From contig JAXHLO010000035.1 in the NCBI GenBank assembly GCA_034522075.1, forward strand, positions 251,375 to 315,374: DNA of 64,000 nt, given 5' to 3'. The notes beneath the pieces were generated by a model that did no database searches, had not been told where the DNA came from, and saw only the letters and a program-made list of their open reading frames with translations. Position numbers and translations under genes: made by a program. This stretch comes from UBA7803 sp034522075. GTDB lineage: Bacteria > Pseudomonadota > Gammaproteobacteria > Pseudomonadales > Azotimanducaceae. Shown here piece after piece: positions 53,331-62,473 of the stretch; the stretch's first letter is position 1, and every line of letters begins with the position of its first letter.

Positions 53331-54088
53331 ACGTTCATGCGATCAAGGCGATCTATCGCTTCGAGATGGCCCGGACCGCGCGCACCCTCATGCAGAGTAT
53401 CGCATCCCCGGTACTGTCCACGTCTTTGTATTTCGTGGTGTTCGGCGCAGCCATCGGCTCCCGCATCGGCGAGATCGACGGCGTGAACTACGGCGCCTTC
53501 ATCGTCCCCGGCTTGATGATGCTCATGATCCTGAGCGAAAGCATTTCCAACGCCTCATTCGGTATCTACTTCCCCAAGTTTTCGGGCACCATCTACGAGG
53601 TGCTGTCGGCACCCATTTCCAGCGTGGAAATCGTCATCGGCTACGTCGGCGCCGCCGCCACCAAGTCCATCATTCTCGGCTTGCTCATCCTGGCCACGTC
53701 GCGGCTGTTCGTCAGCTACGAGATCGCCCATCCGCTGCTCATGGCGTCGTTCCTGGTGCTCACCGCCCTGACATTCAGCCTGTTCGGCTTCATTCTCGGC
53801 ATCTGGGCCGACGGCTTCGAGAAACTGCAGATCGTGCCCATGCTGGTGGTCATGCCCCTGACGTTTCTGGGGGGCAGCTTCTACTCCATCGATATGCTGC
53901 CGCCGGTGTGGCAGACCATCACTCTGTTCAACCCCGTGGTCTATCTCATCAGCGGCTTCCGCTGGAGCTTCTTCGGCAGCGCCGATGTCTCGCTGTTCAT
54001 GAGCATCGCCATGACGCTGGGCTTCATGGTGCTTTGCCTGGTGGTCATCGGCATCATCTTCCGGACCGGCTACAAGCTGAAGACCTGA
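53327..54088 (+). CDS. ABC-2 type exporter permease (YadH-like)
   Basis: A 253-residue membrane protein with six hydrophobic helices: IYRFEMARTARTLMQSIASPVLSTSLYFVVFGAAIGSRIG, FIVPGLMMLMILSESISNASFGIYFPKFSGTIYEVLSAPIS, and LVVMPLTFLGGSFYSIDMLPPVWQTITLFNPVVYLISGFRW. This is the ABC-2 permease pattern of YadH/NodJ type. Substrate unknown. A REP-like element follows the stop by 15 bases. Confidence 0.93.
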   Translation: MNVHAIKAIYRFEMARTARTLMQSIASPVLSTSLYFVVFGAAIGSRIGEIDGVNYGAFIVPGLMMLMILSESISNASFGIYFPKFSGTIYEVLSAPISSVEIVIGYVGAAATKSIILGLLILATSRLFVSYEIAHPLLMASFLVLTALTFSLFGFILGIWADGFEKLQIVPMLVVMPLTFLGGSFYSIDMLPPVWQTITLFNPVVYLISGFRWSFFGSADVSLFMSIAMTLGFMVLCLVVIGIIFRTGYKLKT

Positions 54089-54103
54089 GGTGGGAAACCT
54101 GAA

Positions 54104-54145
54104 GTGGGAGCGATCTCCAGATCGCGACTGGAAAGTCGCTCCCAC
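54104..54145. repeat. REP-like palindromic element, copy 2
   Basis: GTGGGAGCGA (54104-54113) and TCGCTCCCAC (54136-54145) are perfect arms, with an inner TCCAG/CTGGA stem around ATCGCGA. The arms and the CCA-ATCGCGA core match the copy at 87-126. It is placed after the ABC exporter operon and before ada, where it could stabilise the mRNA end. Confidence 0.78.
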
Positions 54146-54249
54146 AGTTGCTCCGGCCGCCATCGCGAATGACACGACCGGAAGCGGAGCGCAGCCGAGC
54201 GGACGCTTCGCTATCGTCACTCCGCAACCACCCTGAAGGATGACGAATC

Positions 54250-55311
54250 ATGATCACCGAACGCCAGAAGTTCGCCGCGCTCGCCGCCCGCGATGCCAGC
54301 CTGGACGGCCGCTTTGTGTACGCCGTGATCACCACCGGCGTGTACTGCCGGCCGTCGTGCCCGGCCCGTCCCGCGCGCCGCGAGAACGTCCGGTTCTTCG
54401 ATAACGGGCCCGCGGCGCAAGCCGCCGGATTCCGGCCCTGCCGGCGCTGCCGCCCGGATGAGCCCATCCCGGGCTATGCCGACCTGGTGGCTGTGGCCCG
54501 GCGTATCGAAGCGCGCAGCGACGAACCCATCAGCCTGGCACAGCTTGCGCAGGGCACGCCGTGGTCGCCGGCACGGCTGCAGCGCGCCTTCAAGGCCGCC
54601 TTCGGCGTCACGCCCAAGGCCTACCAGAATCAGCTGCGGCTGAACGGCTTCAAAGGTGCCTTACGGTCCGGGGATTCCGTCACTCAGGCCATCCACACGG
54701 CGGGTTTCGGTTCCACCAGCCGGGTCTACGGCGCAACCACCCGCAACATCGGCATGACGCCCAGCGCCTATCGGGCCGGCGGTGCCGGCGAAACCATCGC
54801 CTATGCCTGCCGCGACACCAGCCTGGGCCCGCTGCTGATGGCAGCTACCGACCGCGGCGTGTGCTTTGCACAGTTCGGCGAAGACCCCGACGCCCTCTTT
54901 GCCCAACTCGAACGGGAATTTCCCGCCGCCGAGTTACATCCTTCCCGGGCAACGGATTCACCGCAACTGGATGCCTGGCTGGACGCCCTGGAAGCCCATC
55001 TGGGCGCCGGAGCGCCCCGTCCGGAGTTGCCGCTGGACCTGCGCGGCAGCGCATTTCAGGTCAAGGTGTGGAGCTTTCTGCTGAGTATCCGAGACGGTGA
55101 GGTAATGAGTTATAGCGAAGTCGCCGCCGGCATCCATCAGCCGAAGGCGGTGCGCGCCGTCGCATCGGCCTGCGGCGCTAACCGCATCGCCGTACTGGTG
55201 CCCTGTCATCGGGTGCTGCGCAGTGACGGCAGCGTGGGAGGGTACCGCTGGGGCATAGAACGCAAGCGCGTCCTGCTGGATAGCGAACGCTCACGGCGGT
55301 CCACGTCATGA
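54250..55311 (+). CDS. ada: bifunctional transcriptional activator / O6-alkylguanine-DNA alkyltransferase Ada
   Basis: A 353-residue protein. The zinc domain has Cys33, Cys37, Cys64 and Cys67 (GVYCRPSCPAR, FRPCRRCRPD); Cys33 is the methyl-phosphotriester acceptor that switches on activation. An AraC helix-turn-helix follows (about 75-175, PWSPARLQRAFKAAFGVTPKAYQ), then the methyltransferase with Cys319 in VLVPCHRVLR. All functional residues are present. It repairs alkylated DNA and induces the adaptive response; no alkA/alkB partner is adjacent. Confidence 0.95.
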   Translation: MITERQKFAALAARDASLDGRFVYAVITTGVYCRPSCPARPARRENVRFFDNGPAAQAAGFRPCRRCRPDEPIPGYADLVAVARRIEARSDEPISLAQLAQGTPWSPARLQRAFKAAFGVTPKAYQNQLRLNGFKGALRSGDSVTQAIHTAGFGSTSRVYGATTRNIGMTPSAYRAGGAGETIAYACRDTSLGPLLMAATDRGVCFAQFGEDPDALFAQLEREFPAAELHPSRATDSPQLDAWLDALEAHLGAGAPRPELPLDLRGSAFQVKVWSFLLSIRDGEVMSYSEVAAGIHQPKAVRAVASACGANRIAVLVPCHRVLRSDGSVGGYRWGIERKRVLLDSERSRRSTS

Positions 55312-55327
55312 CGGCGGCCATGGACTC

Positions 55328-55534
55328 TCAGTAGTGGGGCGGCGGCTGATCGGGGCTTTCGTCGCTCGAGTCTGCCTGATCCGCCACCTGCTCGGACAAC
55401 GCCTTGAGCCGCGCCTCCAGTTTGTCGATGCGCGCCTGCTGCGCCACCAACGCGTCACTGAGCTGCTGCAGGGCATCCTCCTGAAACAGCAGCTTGGATT
55501 CCGCAGCCTCGAGCCGGTCGGTCTCGCCGGTCAT
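55328..55534 (-). CDS. slyX: SlyX family protein
   Basis: A 68-residue coiled-coil protein: LEAAESKLLFQEDALQQLSDALVAQQARIDKLEARLKAL, ending QPPPHY, the SlyX signature tail. Function is unclear in the family. Its ATG overlaps the upstream carboxymuconolactone decarboxylase-like stop by four bases. Confidence 0.93.
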   Translation of the reverse strand: MTGETDRLEAAESKLLFQEDALQQLSDALVAQQARIDKLEARLKALSEQVADQADSSDESPDQPPPHY

Positions 55535-56181
55535 TCGCGCTCCCAGGCATTCCCGGCCCAGTTCGAAACTCCGCCTTCCGGGACGGGCACTTCCTTGATG
55601 CGCTCATCCACGTCGTCGTATTCCAGGCGCAGTGCCTTGCAGCACACGGCATGCAGGTTGTAGCCCATCACATGGTAGGTCAGCTCGAGGATGTCCTCGT
55701 CGGACAGATGGCTGTGCAGCGTTTCGAACAATTCGTCCGACGCCCGACCGCCCTGCAGGATCAAAGCGTCAGCCCAGGCCAGCACGGCTCGCTCCTTGTC
55801 GTCGAACACGCTGGAAATCTGCCAGTCGGGAATGGCCGCGATCTGCTCGTCACTGACGCCGAAGCGCCGCGCCGCCTTGCAGTGCTGGGAGAAGACGAAC
55901 TGACTGCCCTGGGTGTAGCCGGCGCGCATGATGCCCAGTTCACGAACCTTGCCGTCCAGATTGCTGACACTCTTGTCGGCGAACATGCCGAACATGCCGA
56001 AATGGCTGGTGGCATGGTCGAAAATGTAAGGAACCAGCGCGAACACGGTCCACCAGTTTCCAGGAGTGCCGGTGGCAGTTCCCGGCTCGGCTACGGGATC
56101 GCGTTCGCCGAACAGCGCATCGTAGTACTTGCGGACATTGTCGGGGGCATCCTTGCGCGACACCTGCTTGAGTCTGGGCAT
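55531..56181 (-). CDS. carboxymuconolactone decarboxylase family (AhpD-fold) protein
   Basis: A 216-residue all-helical protein: VRELGIMRAGYTQGSQFVFSQHCKAARRFGVSDEQIAAI and LELTYHVMGYNLHAVC. The usual AhpD ExxCxxC pair is absent: the site reads QFVFSQHC, keeping only one cysteine, so peroxidase activity is unlikely and a decarboxylase- or hydrolase-like use is more plausible. It lies upstream of slyX with an ATGA overlap. Confidence 0.82.
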   Translation of the reverse strand: MPRLKQVSRKDAPDNVRKYYDALFGERDPVAEPGTATGTPGNWWTVFALVPYIFDHATSHFGMFGMFADKSVSNLDGKVRELGIMRAGYTQGSQFVFSQHCKAARRFGVSDEQIAAIPDWQISSVFDDKERAVLAWADALILQGGRASDELFETLHSHLSDEDILELTYHVMGYNLHAVCCKALRLEYDDVDERIKEVPVPEGGVSNWAGNAWERE

Positions 56182-56226
56182 GGCTTCTCTCCTTGACTGG
56201 AATTCAGTACTGAACGCGGCCGGCGC

Positions 56227-56808
56227 TCACGCGCCGGTTATAGGCTCGCCGTTGGCTTTCACGCCGTCGGCATTGACCGGCAGATCCACATCGGGTGTTC
56301 CTTCGTTCACCGTGGCACTCAGCTCCAGCATGATGCCGTCCGGGTCGAAAAAGTAGAAGGAGCGCAGCCAGGTCTTATCGGATATCTCATCGCTCGTGCG
56401 GCTGTCTTTGCCCGTTACCACATCGTCATGGTTGACCACCGGCGTGCAGTCCACGTCTTTGGCTACCAGCCTGTCACGATAGGCATCGATGTCTTCCGGC
56501 GCCACGCGGATGGCAACGTGATTCATGGAACCGTGGGCCGACGTGATGTTGCCCGGCCGACGCCCCACCAGCGTACCGGCTGCCGCCACACCCGGCTGCG
56601 CCTGGGGTGCATCACGGAACCAGAAGAAGGCCAGCTCGTTGCCGCCGCCCATGTCGAAGAAGAAGTGCTGGCCGTAGCCGCCGTCCAGATCGAACCCCTT
56701 CTTCAACTCCATACCGAGAATCTCCGTATAGAAGTGCACGGTGCGTTCCATATCGCTGCACACCATGGCCAGGTGGTGCAGCCCTTGAAAGTTCATGGCG
56801 TTGCTCAT
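56227..56808 (-). CDS. VOC-family protein, paralogue A
   Basis: A 193-residue single-module VOC protein: GLHHLAMVCSDMERTVHFYTEILGM, GQHFFFDMGGGNELAFFWFRDAP, SMNHVAIRVAPEDI, LRSFYFFDPDGIMLELSATVNE. First His, second His and acidic ligand are all placed as in metal-dependent members. It closely resembles the protein at 61811-62362 along its length. Both belong to the TonB/DUF3604/TetR cluster. Expected to act on a small aromatic or acyl substrate; activity unknown. Confidence 0.88.
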   Translation of the reverse strand: MSNAMNFQGLHHLAMVCSDMERTVHFYTEILGMELKKGFDLDGGYGQHFFFDMGGGNELAFFWFRDAPQAQPGVAAAGTLVGRRPGNITSAHGSMNHVAIRVAPEDIDAYRDRLVAKDVDCTPVVNHDDVVTGKDSRTSDEISDKTWLRSFYFFDPDGIMLELSATVNEGTPDVDLPVNADGVKANGEPITGA

Positions 56809-56862
56809 CGCAGTTGCCTCCTTTGATGGTCTGACGACCGGATGTCGCCGGCAAATGTATTG

Positions 56863-56877
56863 TGATCAGGTTACTAA
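56863..56877 (-). promoter_or_regulatory. TTAGTA(C/A)CCTGATCA motif, copy upstream of VOC paralogue A
   Basis: Reverse-strand TTAGTAACCTGATCA lies 55-69 bases before the VOC start, in the AT-rich divergent gap to the DUF3604 gene. It differs by one base from the element before the GST gene (32921-32935) and has the same orientation to the gene it precedes. Confidence 0.35.
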
Positions 56878-56944
56878 TAATATATAACTTCGTCATCATG
56901 ACACAAATGTAGGATTCCTAACTATCTTACTTGCCGCACTGCTG

Positions 56945-58669
56945 ATGTCCGCGGCGCCGCCGGCCCGCGCGGAGGCAGACAGCATCCGTTGCGACAACGC
57001 GGTTCCGGGTGAGAAGCAGTTGTTGTGGGGCGACCTGCATGTCCATACCGCCTGGTCATTGGACGCCTACGCTTTCGGCGCCATTGCCACACCAGCCGAT
57101 GCCTATGCCTTCGCCCGCGGCCAGGAGCTGCGTCTGGGAAACGGTGAGATGACGCGCATCGACCGGCCGCTGGATTTTGCTGCCGTCACCGATCATGCAG
57201 AAACCTTCGATGTGATGTTCCTGTGCACAGACCCATCCTACAGCGATCACGCCTATTGCCGGGCCATACGCGACGGGCATCGGGAACACGAGGGACGCCG
57301 CATATTCACTGACTATCTATTGCCCATCGTCGCTCAATCGCCCGGACGCAAGCCGGAAATCTGCAGCGGCGCTGAAGGGCACTGCCTGCAGGGCAACAAG
57401 GGGCAGTGGCGGCGCGTACAGGAGGTCGCCAACCAGCATGACGACCCCTGCCGGTTTACGGCACTGATCGGTTACGAGTGGTCTGCTTCCCCCGGGGGCC
57501 GACACTGGCACCGGAACGTCATATTCCGCTCTGCGGAGGTTCCCGACCAGGCCTTCGACTATCGGCGATACCCAAAGGTAGCGCAATTGTGGACCGCGCT
57601 CGATCAGAGCTGCCGCCTGGAAGATGGCTGCGATGTCCTGGCTATTCCACACAACATCAACTGGTCCGACGGCGGAGGCTTTGACGTCGCAGAAGAAACA
57701 CCGGAACAGCTGGCACTTCGCGCCCGCTATGAACGCCTGGCGGAGATTCATCAGGAGAAGGGCAACAGCGAATGTCTGCCGGCCACTCCCGGAGACGACA
57801 ATGCAGACTGCTCATTCGAACGCTTGACGGGCAATTTTGCGCAGGATCACGTGAGCGGCGCGGGCGGCGAGGATCCCGACGATCGCTGGCAGCGCATGCG
57901 CTCAACCTACTATCGCTCCCTGCTGACCCGCGGACTGCTGGAGTTCGAGGCTTCGGACCGCGCACTGAATCCGCTCATGCTCGGCGCCATCGGCTCTACG
58001 GACAACCATCTGGGTACTCCAGGCCGCGTCCAGGAGGACGGCTACTGGGGCAGTATGTCCATGCTCTGGCAGGACGACGCAGCACGGCTTGGCAACACCG
58101 GCTACAACCCCGGCGGCCTCGTCGCTGTCTGGGCTGAACAGAACACCCGCGGCGCCGTTTTCGACGCCCTCAAGCGCCGCGAGGCCTATGCCACCAGCGG
58201 GCCGCGCATCAGCCTGCGCTTCGGCGTAGTAGCGTCCGATGCCACAACGGCAACGGCCTGCAACGCCAGTGAAGTCGACTTCAAGGTCGCGATGGGAGGA
58301 GTGCTGGTAGATTCACCTGAACCGCCCAGGATGTTGGTTCTAGCAGGTAAAGACGATACGCCGCTGGCCCGCGTGGAGATCGTCGAAGTCGACGTGCAGG
58401 GGCGGGGAGGTCCGGGTAGTCGGTATACACTGGTGGCCGACTTCGACGATGGCACAGGCAGTGCCTGCCGCGTCTGGGAGGATCCGGAATTCGCTCCGGC
58501 GGCGCCCTCCTACTGGTACGCCAGAGTCATCGAGCAACCGACGCCGCGCTGGAGCAAGCTGCTCTGCGAACGGCTGGATCGTTGCACAGACTATCCAGAT
58601 GCCGACCGCATGACCGAGGAACGCGCCTGGTCGTCGCCTATCTGGTACGAACCTACTTCCACCCGCTGA
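56945..58669 (+). CDS. DUF3604 (PHP-like) exported protein
   Basis: A 574-residue product from ATG 56945. The metal motifs are LWGDLHVHTAWS (His32, His34), FAAVTDHAETFDVMFLC, then ALIGYEWSASPGGRHWHRNVIFR and IPHNINWSDGG, with GAIGSTDNHLGTPGRVQEDGYWG late. This is the DUF3604 family, a PHP-superfamily relative of unknown activity, often beside TonB receptors. In frame upstream of the ATG the codons encode GFLTILLAALL, completing a signal peptide, yet no ATG/GTG/TTG exists before the in-frame stop at 56885. The true start may be non-standard or lost to an indel. Confidence 0.85.
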   Translation: MSAAPPARAEADSIRCDNAVPGEKQLLWGDLHVHTAWSLDAYAFGAIATPADAYAFARGQELRLGNGEMTRIDRPLDFAAVTDHAETFDVMFLCTDPSYSDHAYCRAIRDGHREHEGRRIFTDYLLPIVAQSPGRKPEICSGAEGHCLQGNKGQWRRVQEVANQHDDPCRFTALIGYEWSASPGGRHWHRNVIFRSAEVPDQAFDYRRYPKVAQLWTALDQSCRLEDGCDVLAIPHNINWSDGGGFDVAEETPEQLALRARYERLAEIHQEKGNSECLPATPGDDNADCSFERLTGNFAQDHVSGAGGEDPDDRWQRMRSTYYRSLLTRGLLEFEASDRALNPLMLGAIGSTDNHLGTPGRVQEDGYWGSMSMLWQDDAARLGNTGYNPGGLVAVWAEQNTRGAVFDALKRREAYATSGPRISLRFGVVASDATTATACNASEVDFKVAMGGVLVDSPEPPRMLVLAGKDDTPLARVEIVEVDVQGRGGPGSRYTLVADFDDGTGSACRVWEDPEFAPAAPSYWYARVIEQPTPRWSKLLCERLDRCTDYPDADRMTEERAWSSPIWYEPTSTR

Positions 58670-58682
58670 GGGAGATCAAGGA

Positions 58683-58717
58683 CATCACATCGACGTGATG
58701 GCGGCCCTGTATGGGCC
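58683..58717. other. two small inverted repeats before the second TonB receptor
   Basis: CATCAC/GTGATG (58683-58688 and 58695-58700) and GGCCC/GGGCC (58703-58707 and 58713-58717) lie in tandem in the 87-base gap after the DUF3604 stop. The second is followed by a mixed AT-rich stretch, not a clean T run. They could be an operator and a weak terminator. Confidence 0.3.
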
Positions 58718-58756
58718 ATTTAGTTAGTTTTCTAAGCATAATAGGGGGAGCCGAAT

Positions 58757-60954
58757 ATGAGTATGAAACTACCTTGCGGAAGCGCTGTTGCATTGGCGTT
58801 ATGCCTGACCATACCGGCGATCGCGGCCACACCGCCGCCGGCCATTGAGGAGATCGTCGTCACGGCGCAGAAGCGGGCTCAAAGCCAGCAGGATGTGCCG
58901 ATATCCGTCGCCGCATTCACAGGCGAAATGGTAGAGACCGCCGGGGCCTACAACATCACCGGGATCAACGGCCTTGCACCGAACATCATATTGCAGACTG
59001 AGGGACTGGTACCCAACGTACCCATGTTCGCCATTCGCGGCATGAATCACTCTGACCCGGACCCCAACAGCGACCCCAAGATCAGCACGGTAATCGATGG
59101 CGTATACGTGCCTTATGTATCCGGCGCCCTGCTCGACCTGTTCGACCTCGAGCGCGTGGAAATACTTCGAGGGCCGCAGGGAACGCTGTTCGGCAAGAAC
59201 AACCTGGCGGGTACCGTCAATATCACAACGGCGCGGCCGACGGGCGAACTGGGCGGGCAAGTGCGCGCAACCATCGGCGATCATGGTTTGCGCCACTATC
59301 GGGCCAAGGTCAATTCACCTTCGTTCGCCAACGATACCCTGGCCGCCAAACTGGCCGTAAGCAAACGGGATTACGACGGCTACTCCAGGAACATCACAAC
59401 GGGAAATCGGCTTGGGGGAAGCGACGTCCGTGCCGCGCGCGGAACGATCACGTATATGCCCAAGGGCAACTTCGACGCCACTCTCATCATCGACCATACC
59501 AAGGATGAAACCGACGGCCCATCCGGCCACAGCCTGGGCGTGCCCGCCATTGACGGCAACGTCTACCAATCCGCACAGTCGTTCGACCCATACATTGAAA
59601 CGGAAACCACCGGGGTGACGTTTCAGGGCAATTGGGCGCTGGGCTACGGCGACATCGCCCTGGTCGCCGGCCACCGCGACATGGAGTACCTGAACCGGGG
59701 TGACTTCGACGGCTTGCCCAACACACCGGGCCTGGATGTTCAGAGGGACTTCGACGGTGACTATCAGAGCGTCGAACTGCGCTTCACCAGCCCGCTGGAC
59801 CGCAGCTTCGACTATGTAACCGGCCTCTACTACATTCAGAACACCTGGGAACAGGTCAACAACGTTACCGTCAATCCGGTCGTAGGGACGTTCGGTATCA
59901 ACGAGCAGGAGACCATCAGCTATGCGGCGTTTGCTCAGGGCAACTACCACGTCAGCGAGACCGTGACTCTGACCGTCGGGGGCCGCTACACCCGCGACGA
60001 GAAGGACTACTCTCTATTCAGCCAGACCCTGGTCAACGGTATGGTGATTTCCTCGTTCACTGCACCACTCGAGGATACGTGGAACAACTTTTCGCCGCGT
60101 ATCGCCGCCGAATACAGGCCGACCGACAACGTCCTGGTCTATGGCTCGATCTCCAGCGGCTACAAAGGCGGCGGCTACAACTCACGCGGAACGCTGCCCG
60201 AGAACATTGGCCCCTATGACGAAGAGACCGTCACCGCCTTCGAGATCGGCCTGAAGAGCGATTGGCTCGATGGCCGGCCGCGGTTAACCGTGCGCGGTGT
60301 TGCCGGACGAATTTGAAGATCTGCAATCCTCCGTAACCCGGCAGGGCGCGGTTCGTACCGAGAACATCACAACCAACATCGCCGAAGTGGAGACATCCGG
60401 TGTTGAGCTGGAGACGACCTGGCTGGCGACGGCCAACCTGCGTTTGGGTCTCAATCTCGCCTATCTGGACAGCGAGTTCACCGAATTCTGTGACGACGTA
60501 GACGGGCCTTCGCCTGTGCCATTCGAATCCGATTGCGGGGGTCCGATCGCGCCGGGACAAGTTAACGGTGCCGCGCAGTACCTGGTGGCGGTAGACCGAC
60601 CCCGATCTTAGATCTTGCCAATGCACCGGAATTCAGTGGGAGTTTTATCGTGGACTACGACCTCCCTGTTCCTGCGGGGATCGTAGAGTTCCATGGCGAC
60701 GTGCGATATACAGACGAATACAACACCTGGGGGCGCGACAACGATCCCGGTTTCGTGCGCGACAGCGTCGCTCTGGTCAACGGCCACATTGCCTTTCAGA
60801 ACGGCAGCGATCGATACGACGTACGGTTGCTACGCGGCGCAACCTGACGGACAAGGAGGTCATGTCGGGCGCCATCCGGACCGGTGTTAACCCCTTGATT
60901 CAATACTATCAACCGCCGCGGGAATTCGGTCTGGAAGTGTCCGTGGACTTCTGA
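58757..60954 (+). pseudogene. TonB-dependent receptor 2, frame broken in the C-terminal third
   Basis: Signal peptide (ALALCLTIPAIAA), IEEIVVTAQKRAQSQQDVPISVAAF, then the plug with LERVEILRGPQGTLFGKNNLAGTVN and barrel strands to SSGYKGGGYNSRG are continuous to residue about 515. The frame then changes near 60297 (to DEFEDLQSSVTRQ), near 60595 (back to ILDLANAPEFSGSF) and near 60845 (to NLTDKEVMSGAI), ending LEVSVDF at 60954. Homology is unbroken except for local scrambling at the joins. It imports an unknown substrate, probably linked to the adjacent DUF3604 and VOC genes. Confidence 0.8.
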
Positions 60955-60980
60955 CGCCGTTCTGACACGTCGAGGAGCCG

Positions 60981-61652
60981 CTACTCGAGCGCCCGCCACC
61001 ACTCCAGGTGATCGGGCGCCCGGGCCGTCACGTCGCGCATGGCCAGTCGTGCCATGGAATCCGCCCGGCGTTGCGCCACCCCGAGGCCGCGCAGCCCCAT
61101 GCTGGTCATTGCCGTGATGTAGGGAATCGGCGGCTCGGCGGCTTCTACCAGATGCCGCATACCCTGAATCGCCACCCCCATCTGGAAGTCGATGGCTGCT
61201 GTGACCGAGTCGATCGAGTAATCGCCGTTGCTCATGCCGGCCACGGTATTGCGGCGGACGGCGGCCATGAACACGGAATCTTCGCTGAAATGCTCGGTGC
61301 GCATGACGAAGGCACCCCACGCCGGGTGAATAGCGGCGCGGGCCATGATGAGAATCCAGCCCGATGCCGTACGCTGAACCGGGTCCGACACATCCTGGAA
61401 CATGGCCCCGAGGCCTTCCACCAGATCGTTGGTGAGGAACTGGCCCAGCGCCGACCTGGCTTCCTCCAGCGATGAGAAATACTTGTAGAACGTTCCTCGC
61501 GACACCCCGGCCGCCCGAATCACATCGTCAATGACAGCCTGCTCGGCCGGCCCCATGGAGCCGCACACATCCATGGTCGCCTGGAGCAGGCGTTCACGCA
61601 TTCTGTGCCGCTTGCGCATGGCTGATCGAGTTCGAAAGTCCGGCTCTCCCAT
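60981..61652 (-). CDS. TetR/AcrR family transcriptional regulator
   Basis: A 223-residue repressor: RMRERLLQATMDVCGSMGPAEQAVIDDVIRAAGVSRGTFYKYFSSLEEA is the helix-turn-helix (residues about 18-65), followed by a helical ligand domain. It lies between the second TonB receptor and the second VOC gene, from which it diverges. It is the only regulator in the cluster and the likely sensor of its substrate. Confidence 0.93.
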   Translation of the reverse strand: MGEPDFRTRSAMRKRHRMRERLLQATMDVCGSMGPAEQAVIDDVIRAAGVSRGTFYKYFSSLEEARSALGQFLTNDLVEGLGAMFQDVSDPVQRTASGWILIMARAAIHPAWGAFVMRTEHFSEDSVFMAAVRRNTVAGMSNGDYSIDSVTAAIDFQMGVAIQGMRHLVEAAEPPIPYITAMTSMGLRGLGVAQRRADSMARLAMRDVTARAPDHLEWWRALE

Positions 61653-61810
61653 GGAAGGCGACCCCTTGTGCAGATCAACTGGTCAGGCGCTCATGTTACC
61701 CCGCACAGATTTTTCCGGGCAAAAGCAGCCGGGACCTTGACAGACACCCACAGCCTCACGGATATTCTGTCTGAGCGAACCCTAAGCCAACTAAGTATCA
61801 GGAGGCGGCA

Positions 61811-62362
61811 ATGTCGGAGCACACCCGATCCAACGCGAAGTTCGACATTCAGGGCATCAATCACCTTGCGCTGGTCTGCAAGGACATGAAGCGCACGGTG
61901 GATTTCTACTCCGGCGTTCTCGGCATGCCGCTGACCAAGACCATCAATCTGCCCCAGGATATGGGTCAGCATTTCTTCTTCGACATCGGCAACGGCGACC
62001 AACTGGCATTCTTCTGGTTCCCGGAAGCGCCGGAATCTGTGCCCGGCGTCACCCATGCAACCGACCTGGTAGGCCGGGGGTCGATCACGTCGGCCCATGC
62101 ATCCATGAACCACGTAGCGTTCAACATACCGGCCGACAAGGTCGACGAGTATCAGCAGAAGCTGAAAGCAGCGGGCATCGACTGCACGGATGTCGTCAAT
62201 CACGATGACTCGCCCAACCAGGCCAGCCCGACGCTCACGCCGAGCACTTTCGTCCGTTCCATCTATTTCAAGGATCCCGACGGCATTCTGCTCGAATTCG
62301 CCGCCTGGGCCCGGGAACTCGATGAAAACGACGTCAACTGTGAGCCGATGAGCACCGATTGA
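61811..62362 (+). CDS. VOC-family protein, paralogue B
   Basis: A 183-residue VOC protein: GINHLALVCKDMKRTVDFYSGVLGM, MGQHFFFDIGNGDQLAFFWFPEAP, SMNHVAFNIPADKVDEYQQKLKAAGIDC, VRSIYFKDPDGILLEFAAWARE. The metal ligand positions are the same as in paralogue A (56227-56808). A CAGGAGGCGGC Shine-Dalgarno precedes the ATG. It is followed by the third TonB receptor, 111 bases on. Confidence 0.88.
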   Translation: MSEHTRSNAKFDIQGINHLALVCKDMKRTVDFYSGVLGMPLTKTINLPQDMGQHFFFDIGNGDQLAFFWFPEAPESVPGVTHATDLVGRGSITSAHASMNHVAFNIPADKVDEYQQKLKAAGIDCTDVVNHDDSPNQASPTLTPSTFVRSIYFKDPDGILLEFAAWARELDENDVNCEPMSTD

Positions 62363-62473
62363 GAGAGGAAACTTCGGCGCAACAGGGCCGGTGGGAATCT
62401 GAAACAGCAGCGGTCGCGCGGAGCGACGGCGAAGAATCGACAAACCCGATTTCGAGAAAGCAGGGGAAGTATC

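Noticed and set aside
58703..58735. Intrinsic terminator after the DUF3604 gene
   Set aside because: The GGCCC/GGGCC stem is short and the following bases are mixed AT rather than a T run; kept only as a low-confidence structure.
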